NCBI GenBank assembly: GCA_019635695.1
Contig: JAHBYZ010000001.1
Location: 248,001 to 312,000 of the forward strand
From: Rhizobiaceae bacterium
Lineage (GTDB): Bacteria > Pseudomonadota > Alphaproteobacteria > Rhizobiales > Rhizobiaceae
Reading direction: 5' to 3'
DNA length: 64,000 nt
Part shown: in pieces, positions 31,828 through 41,920 of the stretch
How positions within the stretch are numbered: position 1 is the stretch's first letter
How the letters are laid out: each line of letters starts with the position of its first letter
Notes under the pieces: generated by a model
Told to the model about the DNA's origin: nothing
The model's input: only the letters and a program-made list of their open reading frames with translations
Databases searched by the model: none
Position numbers and translations under genes: made by a program

Positions 31828-32625
31828 ATGGAATTTCATTTCGAACGGAGAGCTTCCGCCTCCGCGCTCTGGGCGCGGCGCATCGCCGTGTTTTCGGGCG
31901 TCCTGCTCATCACCGCCGGTGCCGGCCATCGCTACGGCGCGGTCGACACCATCCCCTTCTTCTGGCTGCTCGGCCTTGTCGGCGGCCTGGCGCTGCTGGC
32001 GATCGTCCTGGCCGGCGTGGGCTTCTTCCGCCTGTGGACCAATGGCGACCGTGGCGGACGTGCCGCGACGCGCGCGGTGCTCGTTGCTGTCGTCGTGCTG
32101 ATTCCGTTCGGCATCGGAGGCTGGCGCGCGTACAGCTTGCCGCGGCTGACCGATATATCGAGCGACATCGCCAGTCCGCCGCCCTTTCCGACCGCGCAGC
32201 GTCGCCGCCCCGCCGACGCCAATCCGATCCGCCCGGCAACGGCCGAGGAGGCGGAGGCGCAGCTTCTGGCCTATCCCGCCGTCACCGGCCGCCGCTATTC
32301 GCAGCCTGTCGATCGTCTCAACGAGATCATCGAGGTGGTGTTGACGCAACTGGGCTGGAAGGCCGCCCATCACACCGACCCGCAGATGCAGACGGCCGAG
32401 AGCCTGATCGAGATCGTGGCGCGTTCGCTGGTGTTCGGTTTCGTTTCCGACGTGGTGGTCCGCGTCGTCGACGAAGGCGAAAGCACCTATGTCGACGTGC
32501 GCTCGAACTCGCGCTACGGCATCCACGATCTGGGCGACAATGCCGAGAAGATCCAGCGCTTTCTCGCCGCCCTCGACGCCGAGGTGGCGGCGCGCAACAT
32601 GCCGATCAATGTCGAGGAGAACTAG
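31828..32625 (+). CDS. DUF1499 membrane protein
   Basis: A 265-residue protein with three hydrophobic helices in the first 105 residues (FSGVLLITAGAG, FFWLLGLVGGLALLAIVLA, ATRAVLVAVVVLIPFGIGG) followed by a soluble DUF1499 domain. The domain has the typical YPAVTGRRYSQP and the C-terminal VDVRSNSRYGIHDLGDNAEKI region. Function of DUF1499 is unknown. It follows the acyl-CoA ligase gene by 111 bases and converges on the MBL hydrolase gene nine bases after its stop. Confidence 0.85.
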   Translation: MEFHFERRASASALWARRIAVFSGVLLITAGAGHRYGAVDTIPFFWLLGLVGGLALLAIVLAGVGFFRLWTNGDRGGRAATRAVLVAVVVLIPFGIGGWRAYSLPRLTDISSDIASPPPFPTAQRRRPADANPIRPATAEEAEAQLLAYPAVTGRRYSQPVDRLNEIIEVVLTQLGWKAAHHTDPQMQTAESLIEIVARSLVFGFVSDVVVRVVDEGESTYVDVRSNSRYGIHDLGDNAEKIQRFLAALDAEVAARNMPINVEEN

Positions 32626-32634
32626 GCCGACAGT

Positions 32635-33540
32635 CTAGGAAGGCCGGTAGACGCCATCGATTGCGACCTCGCCGTCGGCCGCGACGACGGCGCGGGCGAC
32701 GAGATCCTCCAGATGCGCAAGTACCGACAGGCCGGCCGCGGCATGGAGACGCGGATCCGTGTCGCGGTAGATGGCGCGCACGATCTCCGCGATCGTACGA
32801 TCGCCGGCCCTCAGCCGCTCCACGATCGCCCGCTCGCGCATCTTGCGGTGCGTCCTCAGGCCGCGCATGAAGGCGGCGGGGTCCTCAACCGGCCCGCCAT
32901 GGCCCGGCAGCAGGCGGCGGTCGCCGCGCTCGATAAGCTTGTCCAGCGACGCCATGTAGTCGCTCATCGCCCCACCGGGCGGCGCGACGATGCTGGTCGA
33001 CCAGGCCATGACATGATCGCCCGAAAACGCGACGCCGGTGCCGTCGAGCGCAAAGACGGCGTGGTTGGCGGCATGGCCCGGCGTGTGCACGGCCGAAAGC
33101 CGCCAGCCGTCGCCGTCGATCGCCTCGCCGTCGGCCAGCCTTATGTCCGGCATGAAGGCCGTGTCGTTGGCCGCGTCGAGCGCCGGCGCCTCGCCGATGC
33201 GCAGAGGCCGTGCGTCGCGGTGCGGCCCTTCTGCCACGGTCGGCGCGCCGGTCGCTGCTTTCAGGCGCTCGGCCAGGGGCGAATGATCCCGATGCGTGTG
33301 CGTGACGAAGATGTAGCTGACGGGCCGTCCGTCGATCGCGGCGATCAGCGCCGCCAGATGCGCGTCGTCCTCGGGGCCGGGATCGATTACGGCCAGTGTG
33401 TCGGTGCCGACGATGTAGCTGTTGGTCCCGTGGAAGGTGAACGGACTGGCGTTTGCGCAGGTCACGCGCGCGATGCCGGGCGCGACCTCGACGGCGACGC
33501 CGTGGGATGGAACGAAATTCATGTCGAAGGTGAGGGTCAT
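32635..33540 (-). CDS. Metallo-beta-lactamase-fold hydrolase (LACTB2-like)
   Basis: A 301-residue MBL-fold enzyme. Metal site HTHRDHS (HxHxDH) lies near residue 98, a further His in HTPGHAANH near 170, Asp in FSGDHVM near 190, and His in LLPGHGG near 225. A C-terminal winged-helix-like domain follows from about 245, as in LACTB2-type hydrolases and ribonuclease-like members. Substrate is not evident. ATG at 33540 is chosen because MTLTFDMNFVPSHG resembles the family N-terminus. It is divergent from bioY. Confidence 0.88.
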   Translation of the reverse strand: MTLTFDMNFVPSHGVAVEVAPGIARVTCANASPFTFHGTNSYIVGTDTLAVIDPGPEDDAHLAALIAAIDGRPVSYIFVTHTHRDHSPLAERLKAATGAPTVAEGPHRDARPLRIGEAPALDAANDTAFMPDIRLADGEAIDGDGWRLSAVHTPGHAANHAVFALDGTGVAFSGDHVMAWSTSIVAPPGGAMSDYMASLDKLIERGDRRLLPGHGGPVEDPAAFMRGLRTHRKMRERAIVERLRAGDRTIAEIVRAIYRDTDPRLHAAAGLSVLAHLEDLVARAVVAADGEVAIDGVYRPS

Positions 33541-33649
33541 CGCGGCGGCGGGAGGGAAGGGGCGTTGCCGCTTATCACGGAACGACCTATACGGAAACCG
33601 AAACGCGGGCACATTGCCCGCGGCCGCTTGGGCACGTCGAGAGGGATCC

Positions 33650-34237
33650 ATGGCCGCAGCCGCAACCTATCCGTTCATTTCGCTGGCGCTTCCGCAGAAT
33701 CGCACCGCGCGCCTGATGACGCAGCTGGCGCTCGTCGTCGGCGGCACGCTGCTGCTGACGCTTTCGGCCAAGACCCGCGTCGTGCTCGGGCCGGTCGACA
33801 TGTCGCTGCAGACGCTGGCCGTGATGCTGATCGCGGCGACGTTCGGCTTGCGGCTGGGTTTGGCGACGCTGCTGCTCTATCTCGCCGAGGGCGCTTCTGG
33901 CCTGCCCGTGTTCCAGGGCACCCCGGAGCGTGGCATCGGTCTTGTCTACATGCTGGGCACGACGGGCGGCTACCTGGCCGGTTTCGTGGCCATGGCCGCT
34001 ATCGTCGGCTGGGCGGCTGATCGCGGGCTCGACCGCTCATTTTTCCGCTTCCTCGGCGTTCTGCTGGTGGCCGAGGTGGCGATGCTGGCTCTGGGCTACG
34101 CCTGGCTCGCCACGATCATCGGCCCGCAGGCGGCCTGGACCGGCGGCGTGGTGCCGTTCATCGTGCCGGATCTCGTCAAGGTCGGCCTCGCCGCGGCGAT
34201 CATGCCGGCAGCCTGGTCGCTGCGCCGCAAGGCCTGA
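33650..34237 (+). CDS. bioY: Biotin transporter substrate-binding component BioY
   Basis: A 195-residue integral membrane protein with about six helices and the BioY landmarks [10 protein letters not shown] at the start, [15 protein letters not shown] and the [14 protein letters not shown] loop with [10 protein letters not shown]. BioY is the S component of the ECF biotin transporter; the energy-coupling genes bioM and bioN are not in this window, and solitary BioY proteins are known. The ATG at 33650 follows GAGGG. I saw no exact BioR-box (TTATCTATAA-like) in front of it. A strong terminator follows. Confidence 0.92.
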   Translation: MAAAATYPFISLALPQNRTARLMTQLALVVGGTLLLTLSAKTRVVLGPVDMSLQTLAVMLIAATFGLRLGLATLLLYLAEGASGLPVFQGTPERGIGLVYMLGTTGGYLAGFVAMAAIVGWAADRGLDRSFFRFLGVLLVAEVAMLALGYAWLATIIGPQAAWTGGVVPFIVPDLVKVGLAAAIMPAAWSLRRKA

Positions 34238-34257
34238 CAGACCCGCGTCCCAGACAG

Positions 34258-34285
34258 AAGGCCGCGCCGAAAGCGCGGCCTTTTT
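34258..34285 (+). terminator. Intrinsic terminator after bioY
   Basis: A 10-bp perfect stem (AAGGCCGCGC / GCGCGGCCTT) with loop CGAAA and a run of five T residues at its end, 20 bases after the bioY stop. Confidence 0.88.
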
Positions 34286-34390
34286 CGTTTGCCGGAATGA
34301 CTTTGCGCCTAACCGGGCGTTGCCGCAAAGCCCTACCTCGCGCCCGCAAGCCTTTGGCACCGCACGCCTTCGCCCGGCGCGCCGCGATTG

Positions 34391-34399
34391 TTATCCACA
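34391..34399 (+). promoter_or_regulatory. Single perfect DnaA box
   Basis: TTATCCACA matches the strict consensus DnaA box. It lies 66 bases before the cysD start, after the bioY terminator. No second box or AT-rich unwinding region is visible nearby, so this is not a replication origin; it could be a regulatory or titration site, or chance. Confidence 0.5.
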
Positions 34400-34465
34400 G
34401 CGCATGGCTCCGACTTCCGCGAACAGGCGCGGCGGTCGCCCCGCGTATTCGGATCAGTCTTTCGC

Positions 34466-35371
34466 ATGACGGCGCCGCTTTCCCATCTCGACAGGCTCGA
34501 AGCCGAGTCGATCCACATCTTCCGGGAAGTGGCGGCGACCTTCTCCAATCCGGTCTTCCTCTATTCGGTCGGCAAGGATTCGGCGGTGCTGATGCACCTG
34601 GCCATCAAGGCGTTCCACCCGGCGCGCCCGCCTTTCCCGTTCCTGCACGTCGACACGACGTGGAAGTTCCGCGAGATGATCGCGTTTCGCGACCGCATGG
34701 CGGCGGAACTCGGCTTCCAACTGATCGTCCACACCAACGAGGACGGCGTACGCGACGGGATAAACCCCTTCGACCACGGCTCGAACGTGCACACCCACGT
34801 GATGAAGACGGTGGCCCTGCGTCAGGCGCTGGACAAGTACCGCTTCGACGCGGCCTTCGGCGGCGCGCGTCGCGACGAGGAGAAGAGCCGCGCCAAGGAG
34901 CGTATCTTCTCCTTCCGCGACGCCGCCCACGGATGGGATCCCAAGAACCAGCGGCCGGAGATGTGGCGCACCTACAATACGCGCGTGTCGCCGGGCGAAT
35001 CGATCCGCGTCTTCCCGCTGTCCAACTGGACCGAGCTCGATATCTGGCAGTACATCCGCCGCGAGCAGATCCCGATCGTGCCGCTTTATTTCGCCGCACG
35101 CCGCCCGGTGGTCGAACGCGACGGCATGCTGGTCATGGTCGACGACGACCGCATGAAGCTGCTGCCGGGCGAGGTCGTCCGCGACAGGCTGGTGCGTTTC
35201 CGCACGCTCGGCTGCTACCCGCTGACCGGCGCCATCGAATCGGAAGCCGACACGCTCGACGGCATCGTCGAGGAGATGCTGACCGCCCGCACGTCGGAGC
35301 GGCAGGGTCGCCTGATCGACCGCGACGAGGCTGGCTCGATGGAGAAGAAGAAGCGCGAGGGCTATTTCTGA
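34466..35371 (+). CDS. cysD: Sulfate adenylyltransferase subunit 2
   Basis: A 301-residue PP-loop ATPase. The loop is [15 protein letters not shown] near residue 35, a common variant of [22 protein letters not shown] near 133 and the C-terminal [14 protein letters not shown] complete the CysD pattern. Together with CysN it converts sulfate and ATP to adenosine phosphosulfate (APS). The start ATG at 34466 gives [18 protein letters not shown], the standard N-terminus. Its stop overlaps the cysNC start by one base (TGATG). Confidence 0.96.
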   Translation: MTAPLSHLDRLEAESIHIFREVAATFSNPVFLYSVGKDSAVLMHLAIKAFHPARPPFPFLHVDTTWKFREMIAFRDRMAAELGFQLIVHTNEDGVRDGINPFDHGSNVHTHVMKTVALRQALDKYRFDAAFGGARRDEEKSRAKERIFSFRDAAHGWDPKNQRPEMWRTYNTRVSPGESIRVFPLSNWTELDIWQYIRREQIPIVPLYFAARRPVVERDGMLVMVDDDRMKLLPGEVVRDRLVRFRTLGCYPLTGAIESEADTLDGIVEEMLTARTSERQGRLIDRDEAGSMEKKKREGYF

Positions 35372-37314
35372 TGGCGCTTCCCGCTGAACGCATGACCGAT
35401 CAGGATGCGCCGCGCCTCGACGTGGGCGCCGTGCTCGACGCGCATGACCGCCGCTCGTTCATGCGCTTCCTCACCTGCGGTTCGGTGGACGACGGCAAGT
35501 CAACGCTGATCGGACGCCTGCTCTACGACACCAAGCTTATCTTCGAGGACCAGCTCGCCGCGCTGGAACGCGATTCGAAGAAGCATGGCACCAATGGCGA
35601 GGAGATCGACTTCGCGCTGCTGGTCGACGGGCTGGAGGCCGAGCGCGAGCAGGGCATCACCATCGACGTGGCCTACCGCTTCTTCTCGACGCCGAAGCGC
35701 AAGTTCATCGTCGCCGACACGCCCGGCCACGAGCAGTACACGCGCAACATGGCGACCGGCGCCTCGACGGCCGACCTCGCCATCGTGCTGGTCGACGCCC
35801 GCCACGGCATCATGCGCCAGACGCGCCGGCACGCCTTCATCGCCTCGCTGCTCGGCATCCGCCACCTCGTGCTGGCGGTGAACAAGATCGACCTGGTCGG
35901 CTGGTCGCAGCAGCGCTTCAGGCAGATAGAGGAAGAGTTCCGCGCCATCGCAGCGGGCTTGGGCTTCCGCAGCTACATGGCGATCCCGCTCTCCGCCCGC
36001 TTCGGCGACAACGTCACCACGCGCTCGGCCAATATGGGCTGGTACAATGGCCCCACGCTGCTCGCGCATCTGGAGACGGTGGAGGTCGGCAACGAGGCGC
36101 TGGACCTGCCGTTCCGCTTCCCCGTGCAATACGTCAACCGGCCGAATCTCGACTTCCGCGGCTTCGCCGGCACCATCGCGTCCGGCCGCGTCGCGGTGGG
36201 CGATCCGCTGGTCGTGGCCAAGTCCGGCCAGCCCGCGGCGGTTGCCCGCATCATCGGGCCCGACGGCGAGCGCAGGGCGGCGCGGGAGGGCGAAGCGGTG
36301 ACGATCGTGCTCGACCGCGAGGTCGAGCTGGCGCGCGGCAACATGCTGGCGGCGCCCACCGCGCGCCCGAAGGTGGCGGACCGGCTGTCGGCGCGGCTCG
36401 TCTGGTTCGACGACCAGCCAATGTCGGTCGGCCGGGCGTATGTGCTGAGGACCGAAACGGACCAGTGCGGCGCAACGGTCACGGCGCTTCATCACCGCGT
36501 CGACGTCAACGACTATTCCGAACAGCCCGCCGAGAGGCTGGCCATGAACGAGATCGGCCTCGCCGAGCTCTCGACGCAGTTTCCGGTCGCGTTCGATGCC
36601 TTCGCGGACAACCGCGCCACCGGTACATTCATCCTGATCGACCGCCTGACCAATCGTACGGTAGCCGCGGGCATGCTGGTCGATGCGGCGCGCGGAGCGG
36701 ACAACATTCACTGGCAGGCGCTGGAGGTCGACAAGGCCGCACGCGCCGAGCTCAAGGGGCAACGCCCGGCGGTCTACTGGTTCACCGGCCTGTCGGGTTC
36801 CGGCAAGTCGACCATCGCCAATCTGCTGGAGAAACGGCTGCATGCCGCCGGCCGGCACACCTACCTGCTCGACGGCGACAATGTCCGCCACGGCCTCAAC
36901 CGCGACCTCGGCTTCTCCGAAACCGACCGGGCGGAAAACATCCGCCGCGTCGGCGAGGTGTCGAAGCTCATGGCCGATGCCGGGCTGATCGTGCTGGTGT
37001 CGTTCATCTCGCCCTATCGGGCCGAACGCGATGCCGTGCGCGCGTCGCTCGCCGAGGGTGAGTTCGTGGAAGTGTTCGTGGACACACCGGTCGAGGAGTG
37101 CGCCCGCCGCGACCCCAAGGGGCTCTATGCGAAGGTGCGCGCCGGCGAGTTGAAGGATTTCACCGGCATCGACGCGCCCTACGAGGCGCCGCTGAAGCCC
37201 GACATCCATCTACGCACGGTCGGCCGCACACCGGAGGAGATCGTTGAGGCGCTGATGGAGCGCATTGCCGGCTCTCCCGTCGCCGACAGCTTCGGCGACG
37301 GCGGCGGCATCTGA
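35371..37314 (+). CDS. cysNC: Bifunctional sulfate adenylyltransferase subunit 1 / APS kinase
   Basis: A 647-residue fusion. Residues 1 to about 440 are the CysN GTPase: P-loop GSVDDGKST at about 37-45, [12 protein letters not shown] near 125 and NKID near 177, then EF-Tu-like beta-barrel domains. Residues from about 460 are the APS kinase CysC: P-loop GLSGSGKST at about 472-480, [10 protein letters not shown] and the [10 protein letters not shown] region. The protein makes APS with CysD and then phosphorylates it to PAPS. The CysNC (NodQ-like) fusion is common in rhizobia, but here it is with cysD and cysQ, pointing to housekeeping sulfate activation. Confidence 0.96.
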   Translation: MALPAERMTDQDAPRLDVGAVLDAHDRRSFMRFLTCGSVDDGKSTLIGRLLYDTKLIFEDQLAALERDSKKHGTNGEEIDFALLVDGLEAEREQGITIDVAYRFFSTPKRKFIVADTPGHEQYTRNMATGASTADLAIVLVDARHGIMRQTRRHAFIASLLGIRHLVLAVNKIDLVGWSQQRFRQIEEEFRAIAAGLGFRSYMAIPLSARFGDNVTTRSANMGWYNGPTLLAHLETVEVGNEALDLPFRFPVQYVNRPNLDFRGFAGTIASGRVAVGDPLVVAKSGQPAAVARIIGPDGERRAAREGEAVTIVLDREVELARGNMLAAPTARPKVADRLSARLVWFDDQPMSVGRAYVLRTETDQCGATVTALHHRVDVNDYSEQPAERLAMNEIGLAELSTQFPVAFDAFADNRATGTFILIDRLTNRTVAAGMLVDAARGADNIHWQALEVDKAARAELKGQRPAVYWFTGLSGSGKSTIANLLEKRLHAAGRHTYLLDGDNVRHGLNRDLGFSETDRAENIRRVGEVSKLMADAGLIVLVSFISPYRAERDAVRASLAEGEFVEVFVDTPVEECARRDPKGLYAKVRAGELKDFTGIDAPYEAPLKPDIHLRTVGRTPEEIVEALMERIAGSPVADSFGDGGGI

Positions 37315-37429
37315 CGCGACCTGTCGCCGCCTTGCGTTGCCGCCGCCGGCCATTATGGTCGCGCGACGTGAAATATTCACATGCTGATGTCGCCCCGCTC
37401 CCACATCTCGCCCTCAAGGCCGATCACAG

Positions 37430-38251
37430 ATGACCGCCCCGCGTGACGAGAGCCTTCTAGCAGCGATGGAGGAAATCGCTCGCGAGGCGGCAGGAGCGGT
37501 CCTGCGCGCCTTCCGCGAAGGCTGCGCGGTCGGGGCCAAGGCAGACGCTTCGCCGGTGACCGAGGCGGACATCGAGGCGGAGCGCATTATCCTCGCCGGC
37601 TTGCGTCGCGTCGCCCCGGATATTCCCGTCATTGCCGAGGAAGAGGTCGCCGCCGGTCGCGACGTGAGCGATCCCGGCGATACATTTTTTCTCGTCGATC
37701 CGCTCGACGGCACGCGCGAGTTCGTTTCGGGCCGCGGCGAATTCACAGTGAACATCGCGCTCGTGCGCGGCGGCCTGCCCGTGCTTGGTGTGGTGCTGGC
37801 GCCGGTTTCGGCGGCACTCTTCTCGGGAAGGCCGGGAATGGCCGATAAGGCGGAATTGAATGCGACCATGGACGTCGCCTCACGCCGGCGCATTTTCGTC
37901 CGCCAGTGCGGGCCGGTGCCGACCATCGTCGCCAGCCGGTCGCATGGCACGTCGGAGACCGACCGCTACCTGGCGCAGATCAGGCAGGCAGAGATCGTCT
38001 ACGTCGGCTCGTCGCTGAAGTTTTGCATGATCGCGGCTGGCGAGGCGGACATTTATCCGCGCTTCGGCCGCACCATGCAGTGGGACACTGCGGCTGGCGA
38101 TGCGGTGCTGCGCGCCGCGGGCGGGGCGGTTCGGACGCTGGACGGCACCGATCTCGGCTACGGGCCGCGCGGCATCGGGTCCGAGCGCTACGCCAACACG
38201 AATTTCATCGCAATTGGAGCAGGCGTCGAACTGCCTGTTTTCAAGAACTGA
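37430..38251 (+). CDS. cysQ: 3'(2'),5'-bisphosphate nucleotidase
   Basis: A 273-residue inositol-monophosphatase-fold enzyme. Metal-binding motifs are EE in IAEEEV near residue 67, DPLDGTREF near 86 and WDTAAGDAVL near 222. CysQ hydrolyses PAP (and PAPS), which accumulates when PAPS is used as a sulfate donor, so its position 115 bases after cysNC makes functional sense. The last 11 bases overlap the convergent sugar-kinase gene. Confidence 0.92.
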   Translation: MTAPRDESLLAAMEEIAREAAGAVLRAFREGCAVGAKADASPVTEADIEAERIILAGLRRVAPDIPVIAEEEVAAGRDVSDPGDTFFLVDPLDGTREFVSGRGEFTVNIALVRGGLPVLGVVLAPVSAALFSGRPGMADKAELNATMDVASRRRIFVRQCGPVPTIVASRSHGTSETDRYLAQIRQAEIVYVGSSLKFCMIAAGEADIYPRFGRTMQWDTAAGDAVLRAAGGAVRTLDGTDLGYGPRGIGSERYANTNFIAIGAGVELPVFKN

Positions 38252-39167
38252 GTTCGGCTTTCCACGGCGGATTGGCGCCGGCCCGTGACACTGTTACGGC
38301 GGCGGCAGCCGCGGCAAGCGAAAGCGCCGCTTCGACCTGGCCGCGTGACAAAGACGCGACCGCGTCCTTGGTGAGCAGGCTAGCGTCATGCAGCGCGGCC
38401 AGGATACCCGCGTTGAATGTATCGCCGGCGCCGACCGTGTCGACCACGGTGACCTTCCGGGACGGTACGGAAACCTTGCCGGCCTTCGTCCAGCCAGACG
38501 CGCCCTTCGCGCCGGCAGTGATGACGACCAGCTTCGGTCCCATACCCAGCCAGCGGGCCGCGATCTCGTCATGCGTGCCGCTCTCGCCGAACCAGGCAAG
38601 GTCCTCGTCCGAAAGCTTCACGATGTCCGCCATTGCGATCATGCGCCGCATGCGGGCGAGGTGCCTTTCCTTGTCCGGCACGAAGGCGGCGCGGATATTG
38701 GGGTCGAGCATGATGACGCGGCGGTCCTTCTCGCGCCGCATCAGCGCCTCGTAAGTGGAACCGCAAGGCTCGGGAATCAGGCTGATGCAGGAGAAATGCA
38801 GCGCCAGGGTTTCGGCGCCGAGCGCCGGCAGGTCGGCCTCCGTCAGCATGCGGCCGGCGGAGTTCTCGTCGAAGAACGCATAGCTGGCGTGACCGTCCAC
38901 GAGCTTGACGAAGGCGAGCGTTGTCGGCCGTGTGGAAAAGTGCACGTGCGACAGCTCGACCTTGCTCGCCAGCAACGCGGCCTTTAGCTGCGCGCCGAAG
39001 AAATCGGTGGAGAGACCGGTGAAGAATACCGTCGGCACACCGAGTCGCCCGAGTGCGATCGCCGTGTTGAAGACCGCGCCGCCGGAGGCCGGCATGTAGA
39101 CGGCCTCGCCGCTCGCACTCTCGCGCGGCAGCATGTCGATCAGCGCCTCGCCGCAGCACAGGATCAT
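38241..39167 (-). CDS. PfkB-family sugar kinase (fructokinase-like)
   Basis: A 308-residue ribokinase-fold kinase. MILCCGEALIDMLP is the N-terminal signature, GGAVFNTAIALGRLG the substrate-binding loop, and DTVGAGDTFNAGIL near residue 250 the anion hole with the catalytic Asp. Fructokinases and related sugar kinases share this pattern; fructose is the likely substrate, not certain. ATG at 39167 aligns the N-terminus with the family. It is divergent from glgP with 163 bp between the starts. Confidence 0.88.
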   Translation of the reverse strand: MILCCGEALIDMLPRESASGEAVYMPASGGAVFNTAIALGRLGVPTVFFTGLSTDFFGAQLKAALLASKVELSHVHFSTRPTTLAFVKLVDGHASYAFFDENSAGRMLTEADLPALGAETLALHFSCISLIPEPCGSTYEALMRREKDRRVIMLDPNIRAAFVPDKERHLARMRRMIAMADIVKLSDEDLAWFGESGTHDEIAARWLGMGPKLVVITAGAKGASGWTKAGKVSVPSRKVTVVDTVGAGDTFNAGILAALHDASLLTKDAVASLSRGQVEAALSLAAAAAAVTVSRAGANPPWKAELSS

Positions 39168-39330
39168 GTGGCCGTCCTCCTCGCCGCACCGACTAGCCGC
39201 CGCGCCTTCATGCTTCAAGCCATCGATTGGCTCCGAAACCGATTTGGCATTGCGCCGCCCGCAGGCCCGGCTATGCTGCGTCGCAACACCGGGTGAGGCT
39301 GGAGTTAAATCGGTTTAGCTGTCAAGGTGG

Positions 39331-41868
39331 ATGGTGAGGATTCGGCCGGGGGAGGGCGGCCTCAACCATGGGGATGCGACTGTGCCGATGCAGGTGAATG
39401 ACAACGCCGCCCGCAAGGCCGACGAGGTGATGGGCGCGTCGGCCGATCCCGCGGTGGTCGCGCTGGCCAATGATATTCTGCGCAGCCTGACCTACCGTGT
39501 CGGCAAGAACGCCTCGGTCGCAACCCGGTATGACTGGTTGGCGGCCACGATCAAGGTGATTCGCGACAGATTGGTCGACAAGTGGATCGCCTCGACCAAG
39601 AAGGCGTACGGGCAGGAGAGCAAGCGGGTCTACTACCTGTCGCTGGAGTTCCTGATCGGCCGGCTGATGCGCGACGCCATCAGCAATCTCGGCATGATGG
39701 AGGATGTGCGCGCAGCCCTCGCTACGCTCGGCGTCGACATCGACCTCATCGCCTCGCTCGAGCCCGATGCCGCGCTCGGCAATGGCGGCCTCGGGCGGCT
39801 GGCCGCCTGTTTCATGGAGTCGATGGCCACCGTCGACATCCCCGCCCACGGCTACGGCATCCGCTACAAGAACGGCATGTTCCGGCAGGAGATTTCCGAC
39901 GGCTGGCAGGTCGAGCTGCCGGAGAACTGGCTGGACCACGGCAATCCCTGGGAGTTCGAGCGCCGGGAGCGCTCCATCGAGGTCGGCTTCGGCGGCAATG
40001 TCGAGATGGTCCAGGACAACATGGACGCCGAGCCGCGCTATGTGTGGAAGCCGAAGGAGCGGGTGCTGGCCGTCGCCTACGACACGCCGGTGGCCGGCTG
40101 GCGCGGCAAGCGGGTGAACACGCTCCGCCTGTGGTCCGCCATGTCGGTCGACCCGATCCTGCTCGCCGCCTTCAACGCCGGCGACCATGTTGGCGCGCTG
40201 GCCGAGAGCAACAAGGCGGAAGCGCTCGCGCGCGTGCTCTACCCCGCCGACACGACGCCGGCCGGGCAGGAACTGCGGCTGCGGCAGGAATATTTCTTCT
40301 CCGCCGCCTCGCTGCAGGACATCGTCCACCGCCACCTGCACCAGTATGGCGAGCTGAAGTCGTTGCCGGACAAGGCCTCCATCCAGCTCAACGACACGCA
40401 CCCGGCCGTCTCGGTGACGGAACTGATGCGCATCCTGATCGACCTGCACGGCTTCGATTTCGAGACCGCGTGGGACATGTGCACGCGCACTTTTTCCTAC
40501 ACCAACCACACGCTGCTTCCGGAGGCGCTGGAAAGCTGGCCAGTGCCGCTGTTCGAGAGCCTGCTGCCGCGCCACATGCAGCTCGTCTACGCCATCAACG
40601 CCAGACTGCTTCTCGGCGCGCGCAGGAACCACGGCTTCAGCGACGACCAGATCAGGGCGATCTCGCTGATCGACGAGGGCGGCGAGCGGCGCGTGCGCAT
40701 GGGCAACCTCGCCTTCGCCGGCTCGCATTCGGTCAACGGCGTGTCGGCGCTGCACACGGAGCTGATGAAGGAGACGGTTTTCGCCGACCTTCACAAGCTG
40801 TTCCCCGAGCGCATCAACAACAAGACCAACGGTATTACGCCGCGGCGCTGGCTGGTGCAGTGCAATCCGGAGCTGACGAAGGTCATCACCTCGGCCATCG
40901 GAGAGCGTTTCCTCGACGACACCGAGGCGCTGCGCGGGCTGGACGCGCATGCCGAGGATCGCGCCTTCCAGGAGAAGTTCGCCGCCGCCAAGCGCAGGAA
41001 CAAGGAGCGGCTGGCCAAGCTGGTGGCGGAGCGACTGTCGATCCGCGTCGACCCTGCCGCGATCTTCGACATCCAGATCAAGCGCATCCACGAATACAAG
41101 CGCCAGCTCCTGAACATCGTGGAAGCCGTGTCGCTGTATGACCAGATGCGTACGCACCCGCACAAGGACTGGGTGCCGCGCGTAAAATTCTTCGGCGGCA
41201 AGGCGGCGCCCACCTACCACAACGCCAAGCTCATCATAAAGCTCGCCAACGACGTCGGCCGCATCATCAATTCCGACCCCGCGGTGCGCGGCCTGCTCAA
41301 GGTCGTGTTCATGCCGAACTACAATGTCAGCCTGGCCGAGATCATGGTGCCGGCGGCGGACCTGTCGGAGCAGATTTCGACGGCCGGCATGGAGGCCTCC
41401 GGCACCGGCAACATGAAGTTCGCGCTGAACGGGGCCATCACCATTGGCACGCTCGACGGCGCCAATGTCGAGATCCGCGAGAATGTCGGCGCGGACAACA
41501 TCGTGATCTTCGGTCTGACCGCTGAGGAGGTGCTGAAGCGGCGCGCCAACGGCTACAACCCGCGCGAGATCATCGAGAAATCGCCGGAACTGGCGCAAGC
41601 GCTCTCAGCCATTGCGTCCGGGGTATTCTCGCCCGACGACCGCGATCGCTACAAGGGCCTCGTAGGCGGGATCTACGACCACGACTGGTTCATGGTCGCC
41701 TCGGACTTCGATGCATACGCGGCCGCCCAGCGCCGCGTCGACGGAATCTGGCGCGATCAGGCGGCCTGGAACACCATGGCGATCAGGAATACTGCGAGGA
41801 TGGGCTGGTTCTCATCCGACCGCACCATACGTGAGTATGCGCGCGACATCTGGAACGTACCCGCCTGA
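39331..41868 (+). CDS. glgP: Glycogen phosphorylase
   Basis: An 845-residue GT35 enzyme that releases glucose-1-phosphate from alpha-1,4-glucan. The N-terminal catalytic region reads VYYLSLEFLIGRL and GNGGLGRLAACF; the PLP-lysine motif is EASGTGNMKFALNGA near residue 690. Length is usual. ATG at 39331 has AAGG just before it; an internal ATG at 39388 would remove 19 unconserved residues and cannot be excluded. It is the first gene of the glycogen operon, followed by glgB after 52 bases. Confidence 0.96.
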   Translation: MVRIRPGEGGLNHGDATVPMQVNDNAARKADEVMGASADPAVVALANDILRSLTYRVGKNASVATRYDWLAATIKVIRDRLVDKWIASTKKAYGQESKRVYYLSLEFLIGRLMRDAISNLGMMEDVRAALATLGVDIDLIASLEPDAALGNGGLGRLAACFMESMATVDIPAHGYGIRYKNGMFRQEISDGWQVELPENWLDHGNPWEFERRERSIEVGFGGNVEMVQDNMDAEPRYVWKPKERVLAVAYDTPVAGWRGKRVNTLRLWSAMSVDPILLAAFNAGDHVGALAESNKAEALARVLYPADTTPAGQELRLRQEYFFSAASLQDIVHRHLHQYGELKSLPDKASIQLNDTHPAVSVTELMRILIDLHGFDFETAWDMCTRTFSYTNHTLLPEALESWPVPLFESLLPRHMQLVYAINARLLLGARRNHGFSDDQIRAISLIDEGGERRVRMGNLAFAGSHSVNGVSALHTELMKETVFADLHKLFPERINNKTNGITPRRWLVQCNPELTKVITSAIGERFLDDTEALRGLDAHAEDRAFQEKFAAAKRRNKERLAKLVAERLSIRVDPAAIFDIQIKRIHEYKRQLLNIVEAVSLYDQMRTHPHKDWVPRVKFFGGKAAPTYHNAKLIIKLANDVGRIINSDPAVRGLLKVVFMPNYNVSLAEIMVPAADLSEQISTAGMEASGTGNMKFALNGAITIGTLDGANVEIRENVGADNIVIFGLTAEEVLKRRANGYNPREIIEKSPELAQALSAIASGVFSPDDRDRYKGLVGGIYDHDWFMVASDFDAYAAAQRRVDGIWRDQAAWNTMAIRNTARMGWFSSDRTIREYARDIWNVPA

Positions 41869-41920
41869 AGGTGCTTGATGTCCTGCGTAGGGAGGCCAGG
41901 GAGAGGAAACGCGGGAGCGC

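Noticed and set aside
34391..34399. Possible replication origin at the DnaA box
   Set aside because: Only one box is present and there is no AT-rich region, dnaA, parAB, gidA or hemE nearby.
35371..37314. NodQ, i.e. symbiotic nodulation sulfation
   Set aside because: The CysNC fusion is also the ordinary sulfate-activation enzyme in this group; no nod genes or nod box are present, and cysQ follows.
39322..41598. 758-residue minus-strand frame over glgP
   Set aside because: The plus strand encodes a complete glycogen phosphorylase; the antisense frame has His/Arg/Asp-rich sequence typical of shadows.
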